The translations under genes were made by a program, and so were the position numbers. Below the pieces are notes generated by a model. It was given only the letters and a program-made list of their open reading frames with translations, searched no databases and had not been told where the DNA came from. A stretch of 26,711 nucleotides of DNA, taken from assembly GCA_036011305.1 (NCBI GenBank), contig DASCNA010000027.1, positions 1 to 26,711 on the forward strand, in the 5' to 3' direction. This document shows, piece by piece, positions 1 through 8,890 of this stretch; position 1 is the stretch's first letter, and each line of letters begins with the position of its first letter. Source of the DNA: DASCNA01 sp036011305. GTDB taxonomy: Bacteria > Verrucomicrobiota > Lentisphaeria > Victivallales > GWF2-38-69.

Positions 1-247
1 CAAAACTTTTTTTTGATGACAGCTTTACTGCATCAACTTCGCTATTTAACTCTTTTATTCTGTTTTCATATCCATCCAGCTTAGCTGTATCAACTGCTGG
101 TGCTGAACTCTTTTTTCTGAAAAATATTAATTTTATAATAAAAATAATTATCAAAATAACCACTATTAAAATGATACCGCTCATAAAACCATTTTTAAAA
201 CCCGGTAAATTTGATCCAATATTACTGAGAAACTGACTAAAATTCAT
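1..247 (-). CDS. Membrane-anchored coiled-coil protein, N-terminal part (runs off left edge)
   Basis: The reverse strand from an ATG at 247 stays open to the window edge and gives 82 residues. The first ~20 residues are polar. They are followed by a strongly hydrophobic segment (about residues 25-46, rich in Ile/Val/Leu) ending in a basic FFRKK stretch, which is typical of a single membrane anchor with the following part in the cytoplasm. After a short Ser/Ala/Pro linker, the last ~25 residues are charged and look like the start of a coiled coil (LDGYENRIKELNSEVDAV). An AGGAA stretch about ten bases before the ATG supports this start. I do not recognise the family and no function can be assigned from the visible part. 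Confidence 0.6.
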   Translation of the reverse strand, partial: MNFSQFLSNIGSNLPGFKNGFMSGIILIVVILIIIFIIKLIFFRKKSSAPAVDTAKLDGYENRIKELNSEVDAVKLSSKKSF

Positions 248-566
248 ATTTCAAAATTCCTAACTTTTTCCTTTAACAACAAATTAATTAAAAATACTAT
301 TTAAAAAATTAATGGAAATGATCTACCATCTTTACATTACACAAAAATAATTTCCAAATCCAAAACATATAATATAACGTATTAAAACTCTATTATAAAA
401 CTTTTATACTCAAATTTATTCTATTTATGCAGTTTTTATGAGAATAGCAAGGGAATATCAGACCTATTAATCAAACATTTTTTATATATAATACTTGTTT
501 TTATATCTACTTAATATATCTTTTAGATGTATCTTGAATTTATATTGATTTAAAATAGGCTTTATT
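248..566. other. A+T-rich divergent intergenic region
   Basis: This 319-base spacer separates the left-edge minus-strand gene from the padR-like gene. No ORF of note, RNA gene or strong hairpin is visible. It must hold the promoters of both genes. The one structure seen near padR is an imperfect inverted repeat at 514-532, ATATATC and GATGTAT separated by five bases. It could be an operator for the autoregulation common in PadR proteins, but at this A+T content it could easily arise by chance. Confidence 0.5.
514..532. promoter_or_regulatory. Possible PadR operator (imperfect inverted repeat)
   Basis: ATATATC (514-520) and GATGTAT (526-532) form a 7-base inverted repeat with one mismatch and a 5-base spacer, 35 bases before the padR start. 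Autoregulation through such sites is known for the PadR family. The assignment here is inference only. Confidence 0.2.
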
Positions 567-1124
567 ATGGCTAGAGAAAATAGAACAAAATATGTAATAC
601 TAGGAGTACTGTCAACAGAACCAATGTCAGGTTATGAAATAAAGCAAACGGTTAACCATGACCTTGGTTTTTTTTGGTTCGAAAGTGACGGACAGATTTA
701 CCCTACACTGAAATCTCTTTTAGAAGATGGATTAATTACTCTGAATGAAACAATAAATAATACTTCAAAAAGAGATAAGAAGATATATTCAATAAGCGAA
801 ACAGGAAAATCAGAACTACAGAAATGGTTAAACACTCATGAAGAATCTTTTCACGTCAGAAATGAATTCTTATTAAAAATTTTCTATGGAAATAATATAG
901 ATAAAGAGACAAATTTATCGAGAATTTACAATCAAAAATTTAAATTCCAACAGAAACTTTCAGTACTTGAATCAATAAATAAAAGGATTCTATCAGAAAA
1001 TAAAAACTTTTCCATTGACGAACCGGGCTTCTACTGGCTGGCAACACTGGATTACGGCATTTGTTCACTAAAAGCCTTAATAGAGTGGTGCAGCAATACA
1101 ATTAAAAGAATTCAAAAAGCATGA
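567..1124 (+). CDS. PadR family transcriptional regulator
   Basis: The 185-residue protein has the standard PadR layout. Residues ~7-80 form a winged helix-turn-helix. It contains the family signature YVILGVLSTEPMSGYEIK, the IYPTLKSLLEDGLI recognition-helix region and the KKIYSISETGKSELQKWL wing. The C-terminal ~95 residues are helical and match the Vir_act_alpha_C dimerisation region, ending with the typical ATLDYGICSLKALIEWC stretch. The family binds DNA as dimers, usually to repress its own gene and neighbours, often in response to small aromatic compounds. It is the first gene of a tight same-strand cluster (a 9-base gap to the next gene), so it likely controls the flavoprotein and membrane genes downstream. 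A weak AGG lies about 8 bases before the ATG. The family call is firm; the ligand is unknown. Confidence 0.9.
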   Translation: MARENRTKYVILGVLSTEPMSGYEIKQTVNHDLGFFWFESDGQIYPTLKSLLEDGLITLNETINNTSKRDKKIYSISETGKSELQKWLNTHEESFHVRNEFLLKIFYGNNIDKETNLSRIYNQKFKFQQKLSVLESINKRILSENKNFSIDEPGFYWLATLDYGICSLKALIEWCSNTIKRIQKA

Positions 1125-1133
1125 AATATTATC

Positions 1134-1700
1134 ATGAAAGAAATAATTTTATTTTTTATTAGTTTTATTCCATGGCTATTGTTTCTATTTATCTCAGGAC
1201 ATTCATTATACAGTTTAGAATTGGCTATTTTAATTTGTCTTAGTTCCTCATTAATATTTAATTACCGAGAGCTTAGAAAATTTTATATACTCCAATGGGG
1301 AACATTTGTTTTTTTTATTACGGTTTTTATTGCAATTAATTTACTAAAAATAGTATGGTTTGCTGAATATATGTCAATATTATCAAATAGCTTCTTGGCA
1401 GGAATTGTTTGGTTTACAATCTTGATAGGTAAACCTTTTACATTACAATATGCCAGGGCTGATTTACCTAAAGAAAAATGGAACGATATAAAACTCATAA
1501 AAGGCTCCCTGTTTATAGCAAAAGTCTGGGGTATTCTCTTCTTATTTTCTCTTTTAGCTTCAATATTAAAAATTTCTTTACCAAATATATTACCTCAATG
1601 GATATATACAGATATTACACTTGTAAACATCGTTTTAGGCATAGTGTTTACAAAAGTATATAAACATTATAAACGTAAAAAAAAGGAACTACAAAGGTGA
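1134..1700 (+). CDS. Polytopic inner-membrane protein of unknown function
   Basis: This 188-residue protein has about five to six hydrophobic segments (roughly residues 3-20, 27-45, 54-72, 80-100, 124-147 and 153-173). It ends in a Lys/Arg-rich cytoplasmic tail (KVYKHYKRKKKELQR). Between the central and C-terminal membrane segments is a conserved-looking polar loop, IGKPFTLQYARADLPKEKW. I associate this motif with uncharacterised small membrane proteins found beside flavoproteins, but I cannot name a family with certainty. The gene lies 9 bases after padR. Its last four bases overlap the GTG start of the flavoprotein, which strongly suggests translational coupling and a shared role. Membrane anchoring of, or electron transfer with, the flavoprotein is an inference. 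Confidence 0.7.
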   Translation: MKEIILFFISFIPWLLFLFISGHSLYSLELAILICLSSSLIFNYRELRKFYILQWGTFVFFITVFIAINLLKIVWFAEYMSILSNSFLAGIVWFTILIGKPFTLQYARADLPKEKWNDIKLIKGSLFIAKVWGILFLFSLLASILKISLPNILPQWIYTDITLVNIVLGIVFTKVYKHYKRKKKELQR

Positions 1701-2404
1701 AAGTATTAGCTATAAATTCAAGTTCGAGATGTAACAAAACAAGTAAAACATATTTAATGCTTACTCATTTAGTAAAAGGAATGTCTAATGCCGGAGCAAA
1801 TGTAGAAATAATCAATTTAAGAGATAAAAAAATAAAAAACTGTATCGGATGTTTTAACTGCTGGGTAAAAACAAATGGAACATGCACATTGAACGATGAC
1901 ATGACAAATGAGTTATTCTTCAAATGGAAAAGTTCTGACATTGTAGTATACTCCACACCTCTGTTTTATCATCATATGAATGCTGTAATGAGCACTTTTC
2001 AAGAAAGGCTTCTGCCTAATTCATTACCATTTTTTCAGAGAAACGAAAGTAAGACAACACATCCATCAAGACAGCAAAGTCCCAAAGCAGTATGGCTTTC
2101 AGTCTGCGGCTTTCCTGAAATATCAGAATTTGAAGTTTTTTCATCGTACATAAAAAGAACTTATCACAAAAACCTTATTGCTGAAATTTACCGTTCTGCT
2201 GCAGAAACAATGATTGAAAATAAATATAAACATAGATTGAATGAAATATTACTTGCTACAGAAAAAGCAGGAAAAGAAATTGTTGAACATCAAAAAATAT
2301 CGAAAAACACATTATCAATACTCACAGCTCCTATTGATGATACTGATTTCATTCATGAATCTGTAAATTCTGGATGGGAAAAAGAAATAGAGAATAATTG
2401 TTAA
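1697..2404 (+). CDS. Iron-sulfur flavoprotein (NADPH-dependent FMN reductase fold)
   Basis: This 235-residue flavodoxin-fold protein starts with the usual first strand and FMN phosphate loop, KVLAINSSSRCNKTSKT. Residues 49-63 contain C-x2-C-x2-C-x7-C (IKNCIGCFNCWVK, then GTC). This is the compact cysteine motif that binds a [4Fe-4S] cluster in archaeal and bacterial iron-sulfur flavoproteins. A second flavin-contact region is VVYSTPLFYHHMNAVMSTF. Such proteins are homodimers that carry electrons between ferredoxin-like donors and acceptors, including oxygen or quinone-type compounds. The start is GTG at 1697, overlapping the previous stop (GTGA), with AAGGA about nine bases upstream. The C-terminal ~90 residues are helical and less characteristic. 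Physiological partner and substrate are unknown. Confidence 0.82.
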   Translation: MKVLAINSSSRCNKTSKTYLMLTHLVKGMSNAGANVEIINLRDKKIKNCIGCFNCWVKTNGTCTLNDDMTNELFFKWKSSDIVVYSTPLFYHHMNAVMSTFQERLLPNSLPFFQRNESKTTHPSRQQSPKAVWLSVCGFPEISEFEVFSSYIKRTYHKNLIAEIYRSAAETMIENKYKHRLNEILLATEKAGKEIVEHQKISKNTLSILTAPIDDTDFIHESVNSGWEKEIENNC

Positions 2405-2407
2405 TTA

Positions 2408-2429
2408 TTAATGGTAAATGGTTAATTTA
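2408..2429. repeat. Short degenerate heptamer repeat
   Basis: Just after the flavoprotein stop, TAATGGT (2409-2415) is followed by AAATGGT (2416-2422) and TAATTTA (2423-2429), giving about two and a half degenerate copies of a 7-base unit. It lies before the AGGAG ribosome site of the next gene. It resembles other 7-8 base simple repeats found in spacers of this window. Confidence 0.35.
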
Positions 2430-2444
2430 AAATAGGAGTTCAAA

Positions 2445-2936
2445 ATGTTATCAATATTACAGGGAACACCGTTCTGGGTTTATTTAATCTTTATTTTGCT
2501 AATAAAAAGAGGAATTAGTGCATGTAAAGAAAATACAATAAGCATTAAAAAAGTATTTATTGCACCGATTGTAGTATTCATTCTTTCACTGCATAAAATA
2601 AACATTCCCTACCTTTATATAATATTTTTTATATGCGGCCTGGTTATCGGTTATCTGATATACAAAAAAATGAGTATTATTTACAACAAAGACACAAAAA
2701 AAATAATTATGCCTGGATCTATCATTCCACTGATATTAATGATTGGCGTATTCGTTAAAAGTTATTCAATCGGCTACTTAGAGGCAACTTCCCCTGCAAT
2801 GCTTCATACACCGCATATTATGATACTTACTGATATTGTTTCAGGTCTTTTTTCCGGTATTTTTATAGGAAGAGCTACTGTAATATTTATAAAAACTTTC
2901 TATTCTAAAAAAAATATAGGACAAAATACAGTTTAA
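2445..2936 (+). CDS. Small polytopic membrane protein (DUF6622/DUF1453-like)
   Basis: This 163-residue protein has about five membrane segments (roughly residues 8-24, 35-50, 54-72, 89-107 and 122-146). The opening LQGTPFWVYLIFILLIKRGI resembles the N-terminal signature of a family of small uncharacterised membrane proteins (DUF6622-like, from memory). An AGGAG ribosome site lies at 2432-2436, eight bases before the ATG. It is the last gene of the padR cluster, 40 bases after the flavoprotein, and converges on the PP2C gene with only 26 bases between. The function is unknown. Confidence 0.65.
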   Translation: MLSILQGTPFWVYLIFILLIKRGISACKENTISIKKVFIAPIVVFILSLHKINIPYLYIIFFICGLVIGYLIYKKMSIIYNKDTKKIIMPGSIIPLILMIGVFVKSYSIGYLEATSPAMLHTPHIMILTDIVSGLFSGIFIGRATVIFIKTFYSKKNIGQNTV

Positions 2937-2962
2937 TACTTAAAATTGTATCTGAATAGACA

Positions 2963-4207
2963 CTATTTATTAAAGCTGATTAACATCATTGTTATATCAT
3001 CTGCCTGTGGTTCTGATTTAGTAAATTTTGATAAATCATCCTTCATGAGATCAATTATTTTTTTATCATCCAGACCTTTAGACAGGCAGTTGTAAAACTC
3101 CATAATACTATCTTTTGTATACTGCTTTTTATCGGGATTAATTGCCTCTGTTACTCCATCTGAATAGAGATAAAGTTTCTCATCTTTTGCCAGTGTTATT
3201 TCTTCAGTAGTATAATCACCTTTGTCCGCTTTAAGAACACCTACTACAGTTTCCTTTCTCAAAGGTAAAAATCTACTTTTATCTTTACCTACAATAAAGG
3301 GTGCAGTATGACCGGCATTACAAAATTTAACTACTCCTGATTCTAAGTTTATACTACCGCACATAACGGAGGCGAACATACAGGTTTCGTTTTCTTCAAG
3401 AACAAAACTATTCACATTTTCTATTATTTCATGGGGCAGAATATTTCTCTTTGCTTCAACTTTAATCAGGGTCATCACAATTGCCATAAACATTGCAGCA
3501 GGAATACCCTTACCAGAAACATCCCCCAGACAGAAAAACATTGTACTGTCATCTAATACAAAATAATCATAAAAATCTCCACCCAGTCGCTTGGCCGGAT
3601 TTGTAAACGCTGTAAAATTTACTCCGGGAATTGAATCTTTATATTTGTCCTGTTTAGGCAGCATTGAAGTCTGGATATGCTGAGATATTTTAAGCTCCAT
3701 ATCGATAGTCTGCTTTAGTGCATTCAATCTAAGAACTTCTGCTGTTCGTTCTTCAACCATTTCTTCAAGCAGTTCATTGGAATTTTCAAGTTTCTTCTGA
3801 AAAAGATATAGCTTCAGGTGAGTTTTGACTCTCTCCAGCACTTCCTCTACATGAAACGGCTTAGAAATATAGTCAATTCCGCCTGATTCGAAGGCTTTGA
3901 CTTTATCAATTGTTTCATGCATTGCACTTATAAAAATAACAGGTATCTCTCTAGTTGTGATATCAGATTTTAATATTTTACAGACTTCATAACCATCCAT
4001 TTCCGGCATATTAATATCTAATAATATCAAATCCGGCAAAGATGCCTTTACTGCTGTTAATGCCGCTTTGCCATTCGGGACAGGCCTAACTTTATAATCT
4101 GTTTCTTTTAATATATTGACAAGTAGTCTTAAATTTTCGGGAGTATCATCTACGATTAAAATATTCTTTCCCTTAAGATCCACCTTTGTTAAATTATAAT
4201 CAGTCAT
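2963..4207 (-). CDS. Response regulator with SpoIIE/RsbU-type PP2C phosphatase output
   Basis: This 414-residue cytoplasmic protein has two domains joined by a coiled coil. Residues ~14-132 are a receiver domain with the acidic pair D20-D21, phospho-acceptor D64 (LLDINMPEMDGYEV) and K116. Residues ~135-180 form a coiled-coil linker ending in an ISQHIQTSMLPK signature typical of RsbU-like proteins. Residues ~195-414 are a PP2C-type Ser/Thr phosphatase with metal-binding motifs GGDFYDY (D211) and LGDVSGKG (D229), FCNAGHTAP, and near the C-terminus YSDGVTEA and QADDITMMLI. Known relatives dephosphorylate STAS-domain anti-anti-sigma factors. The start codon is one base after the stop of the hybrid kinase, so the two are co-translated, and the kinase is the likely phospho-donor. 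A STAS protein at 20881-21204 is a possible but unlinked substrate. Confidence 0.92.
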   Translation of the reverse strand: MTDYNLTKVDLKGKNILIVDDTPENLRLLVNILKETDYKVRPVPNGKAALTAVKASLPDLILLDINMPEMDGYEVCKILKSDITTREIPVIFISAMHETIDKVKAFESGGIDYISKPFHVEEVLERVKTHLKLYLFQKKLENSNELLEEMVEERTAEVLRLNALKQTIDMELKISQHIQTSMLPKQDKYKDSIPGVNFTAFTNPAKRLGGDFYDYFVLDDSTMFFCLGDVSGKGIPAAMFMAIVMTLIKVEAKRNILPHEIIENVNSFVLEENETCMFASVMCGSINLESGVVKFCNAGHTAPFIVGKDKSRFLPLRKETVVGVLKADKGDYTTEEITLAKDEKLYLYSDGVTEAINPDKKQYTKDSIMEFYNCLSKGLDDKKIIDLMKDDLSKFTKSEPQADDITMMLISFNK

Positions 4208-4208
4208 T

Positions 4209-7200
4209 TTAAAAATCCTTGTCTATATTAAGCAAAGATAAAAGTAAATCGTAATCAAAATTTTCAGCTCCATGCTTTAATTCTTCATAAAATTTTCTGT
4301 CAATGACAGCCACCTTATCTATAAGCTCTTCAATCATATCAATATCTGCATTTATCACAGAATTTTTGAATTCCTCCTGGAAGTTCTCCGGTAATTTATT
4401 CAAAATTTTAGTGTAATCAGCTTCCACTCTTATATTTTTCTCTAACTGAACACTGTCTTCAGTATAGTCATACTTAACTCCAAGGTGTTTCTTTATTACT
4501 TCAAGTAATTGATCAATATTAAACGGTTTTCTGATAAAACTATTACACCCTGCTGCTATTACCTTAGCCTGTTCTTCCTTAAATACACTTGCTGTAATAG
4601 CAATGATAGGAACATTACTGTTCCCGCTTTTAGATTCTCTAATTTCTTTTGTCGCTTCATACCCGTCCATAACAGGCATTCTTAAATCCATAAGAATTAT
4701 ATCAGGTTTAAATTCCTTCCAAAATTGAACTCCGATTAAACCGTTTTCTGCTACTTTAACTTTAAATCCTGTTTCAGTTAATAATCTGCGAAGCAATATA
4801 ATATTTAATTTCTCATCTTCAACTATCAAAACTTTGTATTCCGGTTCTCCATCCTTCAATGTTGTTATACGTTTTGTATTTCTATTATAAATTATTCCTG
4901 ACTGCTCTGATTCCTCAACAATTAAATTGAAATGAAATACTGTTCCGTATTTTTCTTTACTTTTAACTTTTATTTCTCCTCCCATCATATTTGCATATTT
5001 TTGACTGATAACCAAACCTAGCCCGGATCCCATTCCGGATTTTAGACCAGCATCTGTCTGACCGAAAAGAGTAAACAGTTTATTCTTATCATAAGCAGAA
5101 ATACCAAGTCCTGAGTCAACAATTGAAAATTTTAATTTTATTTTATCCTTTTTAGATAAAGGTACCTGCTCAACTTTTAAACGGACAAAACCCTCTTTAG
5201 TAAACTTGATGGAGTTGCCTATAAGGTTTACTAAAATCTGCCTTAATTTACCTTCATCTGTTTTAATATACTGGTGTATGTTTTTATCAATTTTAAATTC
5301 AAAAAGTATATTTTTTTCTTCTGCTTTCGTTCTAAGCATAGAATATAAATCATTGAGCATAGAGACAAGATCAAATGTTTTAAGTGTCAAACTTAAACTT
5401 CCTGTCTCAATTTTAGACATTTCAAGAATCTGGTCTATGAGATAAAGCAAATGTTCTCCGCTTCTGTTAATTATTTCAAGGCTCTGCAAATGTGATTTTT
5501 CAATACCAGTATCTCTGCACATCAATTGAGTAAACCCTAAAATAGCATTCATAGGAGTTCTTATTTCATGAGACATATTAGCTAAGAACACACTTTTTGA
5601 CTTACTGGCAGCCTCTGCTACTTCTTTAGCATTATTCAATTCATTCTGAATTCTCTTAAATTCTGAAATGTCGTTAACAATAGTTTGCAGGAAGAAGGAG
5701 TTACTGAGTTTTACTCTATTAATACTTACCTGTGAATCAAAAAAACTTCCATCCAGTTTATTATGACGCCACTCGAAAGTCTGAGGTTCTCCATTAAGGG
5801 CAAGTTTAATTTTTTCTTTAATTACTTTCTCTGATATAGAACCGTCAGGCTGCTTAGCAGGAGAAAATGTTTTAATAGATTTACCTATAATCTGATCCCG
5901 TCTGCATTTAAATATTGTCAATGAATGGTTATTACAATCATAATATTTATCTTCCTTCATCAAAAAAATTGCGGCATTAGCATACTCAAATAAGGCTTTA
6001 TAATTTTTTTCCTGTTCTCTAAGTGCCAGATCAATTTTTTTCCTCTCATTTATTTCCACTGTAAGTTTCTTATTGGCATCTTCTAAATTTACAGTTCGCG
6101 TTCTGACCAAATCTTCTAAATGATCACGGTATTTTTTAATTTTTTCCTCTGCTTTTTCCCTTTCAGCAAGTTCTTTCATTAAATCCAGTGTTCGTAATTT
6201 TACCTGCTTTTTCAAAGCCATATTCCATGATAAAATTATTATAAAAATAAAAATAATTACGATGGAAGTACCTAAAATGGAAAGCCAGAACTCTTTTCCG
6301 TATTCTACTTTTTTAGAATAGCCGAACGAAGTCCATCTATTAACTATTTTAGCTTTCTCTTCCTGGGTAATTTGCTTCAAACCTTTATTGATAATGGAAA
6401 CTAATATCGGCCAGTCATTGCGGACTCCTATGCATACTCTATCTAAATATTCAGTTTTACCTGCAACTTTAAGATTAGTTATTTCTTCAGCTTCAATACA
6501 AAATGTGGCCTCTGAAATATCAAGAATCATTGCTTCAACCTGTCCCATAGATAATTTTGACAGACCGTCATACACATTTGAAACATACTCTAAATTTATT
6601 GTAGGATAATTCTGTTTTATATAATCTGCTACGGCATAACCTTTAACTATTGCAACATTCATATTGCCAAGAGAACTGAGTGTCAAATCCCCTGAATAAT
6701 TTTTCCGTGTAAGAATAACCGGTGTTAATTCCAGGTAGGGATCTGAAAAATCAATATACTTAAACCTTTCAGGTGTGGCTGATATTGCCCCCATGACATC
6801 AACTTTTTTTTCTTTAATAGCATTAAGTGTTTGTCCCAAATCGCTGTAGACTACAATTTCGAATTTTACACCAAGTTTTTTTTCTAAAATATCGATATAT
6901 CCTGATGCAATACCGCTGTATTCTTTAATCCTGTTAATAAATTCTATGGGTGGGCTATAAGGTCTCGGCGCTAAAGTAATTACAGGATGCTGTTCCAGCC
7001 ATTCTCTTTCTTTTGCAGAAAGAAAAGAAAGATCCAAACCTGAATCAGTATTGCTTGCTTCATTAAGAGCAATTTTCTTTAATTTACTTATATTGAAATA
7101 AGCTAAGATATCATTTTTGACATCAGATTTTAAAACAATCAAAACTACTGCTGCAATCAGAGCAAGTATGATTATTAAACAAATCCCTCTATTAGTTTTA

Positions 7201-7211
7201 GTGAGAGCCAT
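4209..7211 (-). CDS. Transmembrane sensor hybrid histidine kinase with periplasmic solute-binding domain (BvgS-like)
   Basis: This 1000-residue protein reads in order as follows. There is an N-terminal membrane helix (~9-27), then a periplasmic SBP_bac_3 domain (~61-297, opening with LSFLSAKEREWLEQHPVITL), and a second membrane helix (~309-330). A coiled coil (~335-400), a PAS domain (~401-520) and HisKA with H548 (FLANMSHEIRTPMNAILGF) follow. Next is HATPase_c with the N box NLIGNSIKFT (662-671), DSGLGIS (699-705) and GSGLGL (728-733). A receiver domain has E798/D799, D842 (LMDLRMPVMDGYEA) and K895. The final ~80 residues are helical without an obvious HPt histidine motif. The layout resembles BvgS/EvgS: ligand sensing in the periplasm, autophosphorylation and intramolecular relay. 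Since no HPt is seen, the output regulator downstream may be phosphorylated directly by the kinase core. The ligand is unknown, probably a small polar molecule such as an amino acid. No good ribosome site is visible before the ATG. Confidence 0.93.
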   Translation of the reverse strand: MALTKTNRGICLIIILALIAAVVLIVLKSDVKNDILAYFNISKLKKIALNEASNTDSGLDLSFLSAKEREWLEQHPVITLAPRPYSPPIEFINRIKEYSGIASGYIDILEKKLGVKFEIVVYSDLGQTLNAIKEKKVDVMGAISATPERFKYIDFSDPYLELTPVILTRKNYSGDLTLSSLGNMNVAIVKGYAVADYIKQNYPTINLEYVSNVYDGLSKLSMGQVEAMILDISEATFCIEAEEITNLKVAGKTEYLDRVCIGVRNDWPILVSIINKGLKQITQEEKAKIVNRWTSFGYSKKVEYGKEFWLSILGTSIVIIFIFIIILSWNMALKKQVKLRTLDLMKELAEREKAEEKIKKYRDHLEDLVRTRTVNLEDANKKLTVEINERKKIDLALREQEKNYKALFEYANAAIFLMKEDKYYDCNNHSLTIFKCRRDQIIGKSIKTFSPAKQPDGSISEKVIKEKIKLALNGEPQTFEWRHNKLDGSFFDSQVSINRVKLSNSFFLQTIVNDISEFKRIQNELNNAKEVAEAASKSKSVFLANMSHEIRTPMNAILGFTQLMCRDTGIEKSHLQSLEIINRSGEHLLYLIDQILEMSKIETGSLSLTLKTFDLVSMLNDLYSMLRTKAEEKNILFEFKIDKNIHQYIKTDEGKLRQILVNLIGNSIKFTKEGFVRLKVEQVPLSKKDKIKLKFSIVDSGLGISAYDKNKLFTLFGQTDAGLKSGMGSGLGLVISQKYANMMGGEIKVKSKEKYGTVFHFNLIVEESEQSGIIYNRNTKRITTLKDGEPEYKVLIVEDEKLNIILLRRLLTETGFKVKVAENGLIGVQFWKEFKPDIILMDLRMPVMDGYEATKEIRESKSGNSNVPIIAITASVFKEEQAKVIAAGCNSFIRKPFNIDQLLEVIKKHLGVKYDYTEDSVQLEKNIRVEADYTKILNKLPENFQEEFKNSVINADIDMIEELIDKVAVIDRKFYEELKHGAENFDYDLLLSLLNIDKDF

Positions 7212-7423
7212 AATATTTTATATCTGTGTAATTATTCTACAATTTTATATTTTTATAGGAAATTATAGTCTATTTCTCAGCGAGTTGCATGCAGCTATAG
7301 TTTCAAAATATAATCTCATAATTTATTACTTAATTCTAAAATAGTATATTTACACTGACTGCTCTTACTGTTAATATAAAAATTATAGTAAAATATCAAC
7401 TCAACCGGCATGTTAAACTCATT
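7212..7423. other. Divergent promoter spacer
   Basis: This 212-base A+T-rich spacer lies between the hybrid kinase operon and the lipoprotein gene. It must hold both promoters. The only clear structure is a near-perfect 14-base palindrome at 7283-7296. Confidence 0.5.
7283..7296. promoter_or_regulatory. 14-base near-palindrome, possible regulator site
   Basis: AGTTGCATGCAGCT is symmetric except for one T/G pair and is more G+C-rich than its surroundings. It sits 72 bases upstream of the hybrid kinase start and 128 bases upstream of the lipoprotein start, so it could bind a dimeric regulator of either. No known regulator is implied. Confidence 0.25.
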
Positions 7424-8887
7424 ATGTTTTATAACAAAAATCTTTTTTTTCTAGGACACACGTTCTTTATTGTTTTTTTAATTTTTATCTGTTCTTCCTG
7501 CTCAACTGTTAAAAATATCAGAACACACAGACAAAATATTATTGAAACATTTAAGCAAGGAAATATTAAAGAAACCGAAAAATATGTTAAGAAAAATGAT
7601 AATCGTAAAATTCATCTAAATGAAGAATTAATATGGAGCCTTGAAGAAGGAAACATTTATTTTTACTTAGATGACTATAGGAAAAGCCTTTCTGCTTTTG
7701 ATAATGCTGAAAAAATGATTAAAAACCACCAAAACAATGCCATATCAGAAGAGGAAAAATATGATACTAAAAGCAAAAAAATCTATCCTTATAACGTTAC
7801 GGTAAATGATGAAATAATGATGAAAGTTTATCAAGCCCTGGATTATTTTGCTTTGAATGACAGTGATGCCGGGATAAAAAAAATTCAAGCTGCTTCTGAA
7901 ATTCAATCTAATGCCTTAGAAAAGTTCAAAAAAATTCTGACAGAAGAAAACCTCAGCATCAAAGAACAGAATAAAGTAAATAAAGCTATCGTAACTTTTA
8001 ACAGTCTTCTCAGTAATAAAGATATCAAGAAAACTTATGACAACGCGTTCCAAAAAATCAATTTCACTTATTCTGATTTTGCCAATCCTTTAATTAATTA
8101 TTTATCTGCTATCGGATATTTATATAAAAATGAATTGAAACAGGCATATTCTGAATTGAATAAAATATACTCAGTCAATGAGGAAAATATTTATATTAAC
8201 AGAGATCTCTTAACTCTGGCCAATAAGCTTAAGACTGCACCTCCTGATAATCTGTCTGAGCTAACGCCTTATGACTACAGTTTAACCAGTAATATAGTTT
8301 TCGTTATTTTTGCAAGAGGGTTCGCACCCTCGTTAATTGAGAAGAAAACTGAGTTAGCGCTACCTGTAATTAGTTATACAAGATTTTTATATCCTGAACT
8401 GAATTTTCATAAATGCAGTATTAAATCACTGACAATTCATACTTCTGATAAAAAAAATATTAAAACTGAAACAATAGCAGATTTAGATTCAATTATTGCC
8501 TATGAATATAGAAAAAAATTCCCAATACTCGTTACAATAAAAGCCGTTTTGGCCATAACTAAAGAAAAAAATGTCAACCTTGAAAATAATATGGACGACT
8601 ACGGTCGCGGGAATATATACGGATTCGTTAATATGGCAATGATCGGACTCAGCAAATATGCACTTGATGAAGCAGACATAAGATGCTGGGAAACTCTCCC
8701 AAAAGAGTTTCAGATAGCTCAACTAAAAATGCCTGCAGACGGTGTTTTATTTATCAAACCAACAGCTGAAAGCATTGAAACAAAAAATAACATGATCGAA
8801 CTAAATCCAAAAAACAGGATCACCATTTTATATGTAAGAGCAGTATCACCAGATAATCTGACAATTAAAAAATTAAAATTAAATTGA
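7424..8887 (+). CDS. COG3014-like TPR lipoprotein
   Basis: This 487-residue protein starts with a hydrophobic signal peptide (residues ~7-25) ending in ICSSC, so Cys26 is the likely lipidated residue, although the lipobox is not ideal (Cys at -3). The following ~230 residues are helical and tetratricopeptide-like (for example EGNIYFYLDDYRKSLSAFDNA). The C-terminal part contains a GRGNIYGFVNMAMIGLSKYA stretch followed by DIRCWETLPKEFQIAQLKMP. This matches my recollection of COG3014-type lipoproteins, which elsewhere occur near penicillin-binding-protein activators; no such neighbour is present here. No Shine-Dalgarno site is visible before the ATG. It converges on the U32 gene with only 3 bases between, so any terminator must overlap coding sequence. 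Confidence 0.75.
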   Translation: MFYNKNLFFLGHTFFIVFLIFICSSCSTVKNIRTHRQNIIETFKQGNIKETEKYVKKNDNRKIHLNEELIWSLEEGNIYFYLDDYRKSLSAFDNAEKMIKNHQNNAISEEEKYDTKSKKIYPYNVTVNDEIMMKVYQALDYFALNDSDAGIKKIQAASEIQSNALEKFKKILTEENLSIKEQNKVNKAIVTFNSLLSNKDIKKTYDNAFQKINFTYSDFANPLINYLSAIGYLYKNELKQAYSELNKIYSVNEENIYINRDLLTLANKLKTAPPDNLSELTPYDYSLTSNIVFVIFARGFAPSLIEKKTELALPVISYTRFLYPELNFHKCSIKSLTIHTSDKKNIKTETIADLDSIIAYEYRKKFPILVTIKAVLAITKEKNVNLENNMDDYGRGNIYGFVNMAMIGLSKYALDEADIRCWETLPKEFQIAQLKMPADGVLFIKPTAESIETKNNMIELNPKNRITILYVRAVSPDNLTIKKLKLN

Positions 8888-8890
8888 TAA

